Part shown: in pieces, positions 60,655 to 64,000 of the stretch
How positions within the stretch are numbered: position 1 is the first letter of the stretch
How the letters are laid out: every line of letters begins with the position of its first letter
From: Malus domestica
Lineage: Eukaryota; Streptophyta; Magnoliopsida; Rosales; Rosaceae
Length of the DNA: 64,000 nucleotides
Assembly: GCF_042453785.1 (NCBI RefSeq)
Contig: NC_091677.1
Location: 26,537,501-26,601,500 of the forward strand
Direction of reading: 5' to 3'
The notes under the pieces: generated by a model
The model's database searches: none
What the model saw: the letters and a program-made list of their open reading frames with translations, nothing else
What the model was told of the DNA's origin: nothing
Made by a program: the position numbers and the translations under genes

Positions 60655-61663
60655 GTTTATGTTGATTGACATGAATGATGTTCATGGATGTTGACATGAG
60701 TGATGCTCATGAATGTTTATGTATGATTGACATGAGTGATGCTTATGTATGATGGTGATTGTCATGAGTGATGCTCATGTATGATTTTTTGGAGGACGAG
60801 TTGTACTTTTGATCACCTGGTTGGTGATAATAACGGCAGGCTGCTGAATAATTTTGGAGTACTAGACGTACTTTTGATCACCTAGTTGGTGATAATATCG
60901 ACAGGTTGCTGAATAATTTTGGAGTACTGGACGTACTTTTGATCACATAATTGGTGATAATAGCAGCAGGTTGCCGAATAATTTTGGAGTATTGGACGTA
61001 CTTTTGATCACCTGGTTGGTGATAATAGAGGGTGAACCTTAAGTGGAGGGATGGAGGTTGGAGTTTGAAGCCATAAGGCCTGACTCTTTTTGGACATATG
61101 GGCCTTCGCCCTCCACATAACATTCCAGCCCACTATTTTGGGCTTGCCGACATTTTGCCTTTTTTTTTTTGGCATGCTGCCTTCTTTACACATCAGCATA
61201 ACTATATAATAATTATTCCAGTTTGCAGAAGACAACTTAATAAAATATTCATCAATGACAGTAGGTATGTGCTGTAAAGATAAAAGTCTTATCTTTGTGG
61301 TTGTTTTCCATGAGTGCGAATGGATGATTGAGTGTGGCAAACTTGATAGTGGTGGACTATGGCCTCCCCCATAACAAACCTCATCATTTTCTCCATTATG
61401 CTTGGTTTTCAAATATCTTTACAGCAAGGGTCGGGTTGGGATGATCATGGCGAAGACTGCGCTCTTCTTTTTATCTTCTTCCCTTTTTTCTACTTTTGCT
61501 TTTGTTTCCCACTCCATTTCCTTCAACTTTCAAAACTGCAGGGGCGGTGACACGACGACGACGTGGTGTCGTCGTCCCCGTATGATGCTCTGTATCCTCC
61601 CTTCACATCCAAATAGGGATCTGCCATATTGATCTTCGGGTGTGCGATCATTGTTGACCCTAG
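60655..61663 (+). repeat. Left arm of a 2.5-kb inverted repeat
   Basis: About 1.0 kb that recurs in reverse complement at 62065-63130. In order it holds a CATGAGTGATGCTCATG minisatellite, a 64-65 bp tandem array (TTTTGATCACCTGGTTGGTG, four units, 60790-61030), a block with GAAGGCAGCATGCC on the opposite strand, and an open stretch beginning ATGGCGAAGACTGCGC at about 61448. The arm ends with GGTGTGCGATCATTGTTGAC, exactly where the NCED fragment begins. Arms differ by small indels and substitutions. Confidence 0.93.
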
Positions 61664-62064
61664 CTAGCTGTCGAAATCGCAACGACCGACCGTTTCGAGG
61701 TCTTTGGATTTAGTGACCCGGACCTGGTACCACAAATCGTTTTCCGACATGGCTAAGAGGCGGCCGTTGTGGTAGACCAGGCCGGCGTTTGCGATGCCTG
61801 TGCCCTCGTTTTTATCGAGGAGCCTAAAGCCCCACGTGCGAAAAATAAGAGAAGGCAAGCGATGCCGGAGTGGCCGTGGAGCTCGCCGATGGCTTTGGGG
61901 AAAACTTGTTGCCCCATTTCCCTTTCTTGGACAAGCCTCTGAGTCTCGGTGAACCGGCAGGCGTAGCTAGCAGAACCGGAATCAATGCTGGCAACATGAA
62001 CCATGTCGTCGCCGTCGAAAAGGTGGTGCCCATCCACAGGCTTGTGTAATGGGTTGGCGCCATG
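61664..62064 (-). pseudogene. Captured fragment of a 9-cis-epoxycarotenoid dioxygenase (NCED) gene
   Basis: NCEDs cleave 9-cis-epoxycarotenoids to xanthoxin, the committed step of abscisic acid synthesis. On the minus strand one frame reads [19 protein letters not shown], then [20 protein letters not shown] and [20 protein letters not shown], matching NCED blocks (usually [20 protein letters not shown] and [17 protein letters not shown]). After FARGALG the frame shifts and continues [20 protein letters not shown] to VGRCDFDS. About 130 codons are covered, without the start, the later iron-ligand histidines or the C-terminus. It is bounded on both sides by the inverted-repeat arms. A frameshift and changed residues show it is not a functional enzyme. 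Confidence 0.9.
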
Positions 62065-63130
62065 GGGTCAACAATGATCGCACACCCGAAGGTCGTACGG
62101 AGTAGCAATATGGCAGATCCCTGTTTGGACGTGAATGGAGGATACAGAGCAGCATACGAGGACGACGACACCACGTCGTCGTCGTGTCACCGCCCCTGCA
62201 GTTTTGAAAGTTGCAGGAAATGAAGTGGGAAACAAAAGCAAAAGCAGAAAGCAAAAGTAGAAAAAAGGGAAGAAGATAAAAAGAAGGGCGCAGTCTTCGC
62301 CATGATCATCTCGACCCGACCATTGTTGTAAAGATATTTAAGAACCAAGCATAATGGAGAAAATGATGAGGTTTGTTATGGGGGAGGCCATAATCCACCA
62401 CTATCAAGTCTGCCACACTCAATCATCAATTCGCACTCATGAAAAACAACCACAAAGATAAGACTCTTATTTTTACAGCCCATACCCACTGTTATTGATG
62501 AATATTTTATTAAGTTGTCTTCTGCAAATTGGAACAATTATTATATAGTTATACTGATGTGTAAAGAAGGCAGCATGCCAAAAAAAAGGGCAAAATGTCG
62601 GCAAGCCGAAAATAGTGGGTTGAAATGTTATGTGGAGGGCGAATGCCCATATGCCCAAAAAGAGCTAGGCCCTATGGCTTCAAACTCCAACCTTAATCCC
62701 TCCGCTTAAGGTTCACCCTCTATTATCACCAACCAGGTGATCAAAAGTACGTATCAAAAGTACGTCCAATACTCCAAAATTATTCAGCAGTCTGCCGCTA
62801 TTATCACCAACTAGGTGATCAAAAGTATGTCTAGTATTCCAAAATTATTCAGCAGCTTGCCGTTATTATCACCAACTAGGTGATCAAAAGTACAGCCCGT
62901 CCTCCAAAAAAGCATACATGAGCATCACTCATAACAATCATACATAAACATTTATGAGCATGACTCATGTCAATCATAACATAAACATTTATGAGCATCA
63001 CTCATGACAATCACCATCATACATGAGCATCACTCATGTCAATCATACATAAACATTTATGAGTATCACTCATGTCAATCATAACATAAACATTTATAAG
63101 CATCACTCATGTCAATCATACATAAACATA
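62065..63130 (-). repeat. Right arm of the inverted repeat
   Basis: Reverse complement of 60655-61663 with small differences: the 64-65 bp unit array has three copies here (62710-62900) against four on the left, while the CATGAGTGATGCTCATG minisatellite is longer (62920-63125). The similarity stops at AACATATTTGGGG near 63130. Confidence 0.93.
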
Positions 63131-63247
63131 TTTGGGGCTACAATGGCGGGCTGAAGATTTGAGCATTTCTGATGTTACAATTTGAAAGAAAGATGCTTAT
63201 ACTTCCGTGTATGGGAGCATTTCTGGTGGGATCATGGAAGAAAAAAT

Positions 63248-63281
63248 CGATAATATCGGCGAAATATCGCCGATATTATCG
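63248..63281. repeat. Perfect palindrome, 15-bp arms
   Basis: CGATAATATCGGCGA, a 4-base loop, then its exact reverse complement. Further CGATAATATCG-type motifs follow up to 63387, so it is part of a cluster. Confidence 0.9.
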
Positions 63282-63589
63282 TTTTTTTGAAGATCCGATA
63301 TTTTTTTAACTATCCAAATGATTTTCGTCAAAATATCTAGATATTATCGATAATATCGCGATATTTTCGAAATTATCGATAATATCGTCACATAATACTA
63401 AAAAATACTTAAATATGTTGAGAAAACTCAACACATACTTCACTTGATCATAGCCCAAAGGGCGAACAAGATATGGCTTACTGAGCAGGGGAATGTGGGT
63501 TTTATAGGACAAATTGCGAGGGCAGTGAGCAAGCATGGGCGATGTGGGACTCTCCCAATAGGAGAAAATCAGAATTTCGGCCGAAAATT

Positions 63590-64000
63590 TACACCCACTT
63601 TAAACGGCCATAACTTTGTCAAAACTCAACGAAATCAAGTAAGACAAAAACGAAAGTTGTAGCCCTCGAAGAGACGAAGAGAATGGTACCTCACACGACG
63701 TCTGAATCGTCGTGGTTTGGCCGGAAAATGCCTCGAAAGTCACTGAGATCGCCGGAAACTGGGTAAGATTCAAATGAGTATAACTTTTTTAATACTCAAC
63801 GAAATTGAGTGAAACAAAAAGGAAAGTTGTACTACTCGACGAGACGAAGAGATTGATACCTTGCACGCCGGCCAACTCGCCGTGGTTTGGCCGGAAATTG
63901 CCTCGAAAGCCACTGAGGTCGCCGGAAATTGGGTAAGATTCAAATGAGTATAACTTTTTCAATACGCAACGAAATTGAGTGAAACAAAAAGGAAAGTTGT
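63590..64000 (+). repeat. 170-bp tandem array running off the window
   Basis: The block TAACTTTNNNNAATACTCAACG occurs at 63611, 63781 and 63951, exactly 170 apart, followed each time by a GGAAAGTTGT-like end and the GTGGTTTGGCCGGAAA segment. At least 2.3 units are present and the array continues past 64000. Confidence 0.92.

Noticed and set aside
60655-61030. Regular repeats that could look like a CRISPR array
   Set aside because: Units are head-to-tail with no unique spacers, the sequence is plant nuclear, and no cas genes exist here. It is a minisatellite.
61448-61632. Frame MAKTALFFLSSSLFSTFAF on the left repeat arm as a signal-peptide protein
   Set aside because: It looks like a signal or transit peptide by hydrophobicity, but it ends within the repeat, is duplicated in the other arm with length changes, and has no domain. 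It could be a second captured exon; evidence is too thin.

Overview
The window is nuclear DNA from a eudicot plant. It is AT-rich, its genes are split by GT-AG introns, and the spaces between genes are packed with plant transposons (Copia and Gypsy LTR elements, LINEs, tRNA-derived SINEs, MITEs). The repeat families look like those of Rosaceae (apple/pear group); that is inference from memory, not a search result. The pair V-PPase then arogenate dehydrogenase also matches, from memory, the Arabidopsis order AVP1 (At1g15690) - ADH2 (At1g15710).

Layout. 1-5.2 kb: SINEs, a 9-bp-TSD MITE and a doubtful gene remnant. 5.4-8.5 kb: glycerol kinase (minus, 4 exons). 9-11.4 kb: gutted Gypsy-like element. 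12-24 kb: no gene; a nest of elements including a 2.17-kb solo LTR and an 831-bp Copia deletion derivative with almost identical LTRs. 24.6-29.5 kb: vacuolar H+-pyrophosphatase (plus, 8 exons). 29.9-33.3 kb: decayed Copia, MITEs and LTR-like sequence. 33.6-34.7 kb: arogenate dehydrogenase (plus, intronless). 37.1-46.0 kb: two intact tandem copies of the mitochondrial complex I 24-kDa subunit gene. 48.3-52.8 kb: calcineurin-B-like EF-hand protein (plus, 6 exons) with two LINE 3' ends in opposite orientation in neighbouring introns. 54.0-55.0 kb: small coiled-coil protein of unknown function. 55.4-57.7 kb: DEAD-box helicase of the DDX41/RH35 type (minus). 58.6-64 kb: repeats, including a 2.5-kb inverted repeat whose loop is a captured fragment of a 9-cis-epoxycarotenoid dioxygenase (NCED) gene, then a 170-bp tandem array running off the end.

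The genes are ordinary housekeeping genes with no common pathway: glycerol phosphorylation, tonoplast proton pumping, tyrosine synthesis in the plastid, mitochondrial respiration, calcium binding and RNA helicase work. The most informative structures are (i) the NCED fragment inside a long hairpin, a candidate small-RNA source; (ii) the NDUFV2 tandem duplication that also copied the 5' end of the neighbouring calcineurin-B-like gene; (iii) the inverted LINE pair flanking an in-frame 75-bp exon; and (iv) the very young miniature Copia element. Exon coordinates were worked out by hand from reading frames and splice sites, and CDS lengths divide by three in every multi-exon gene.
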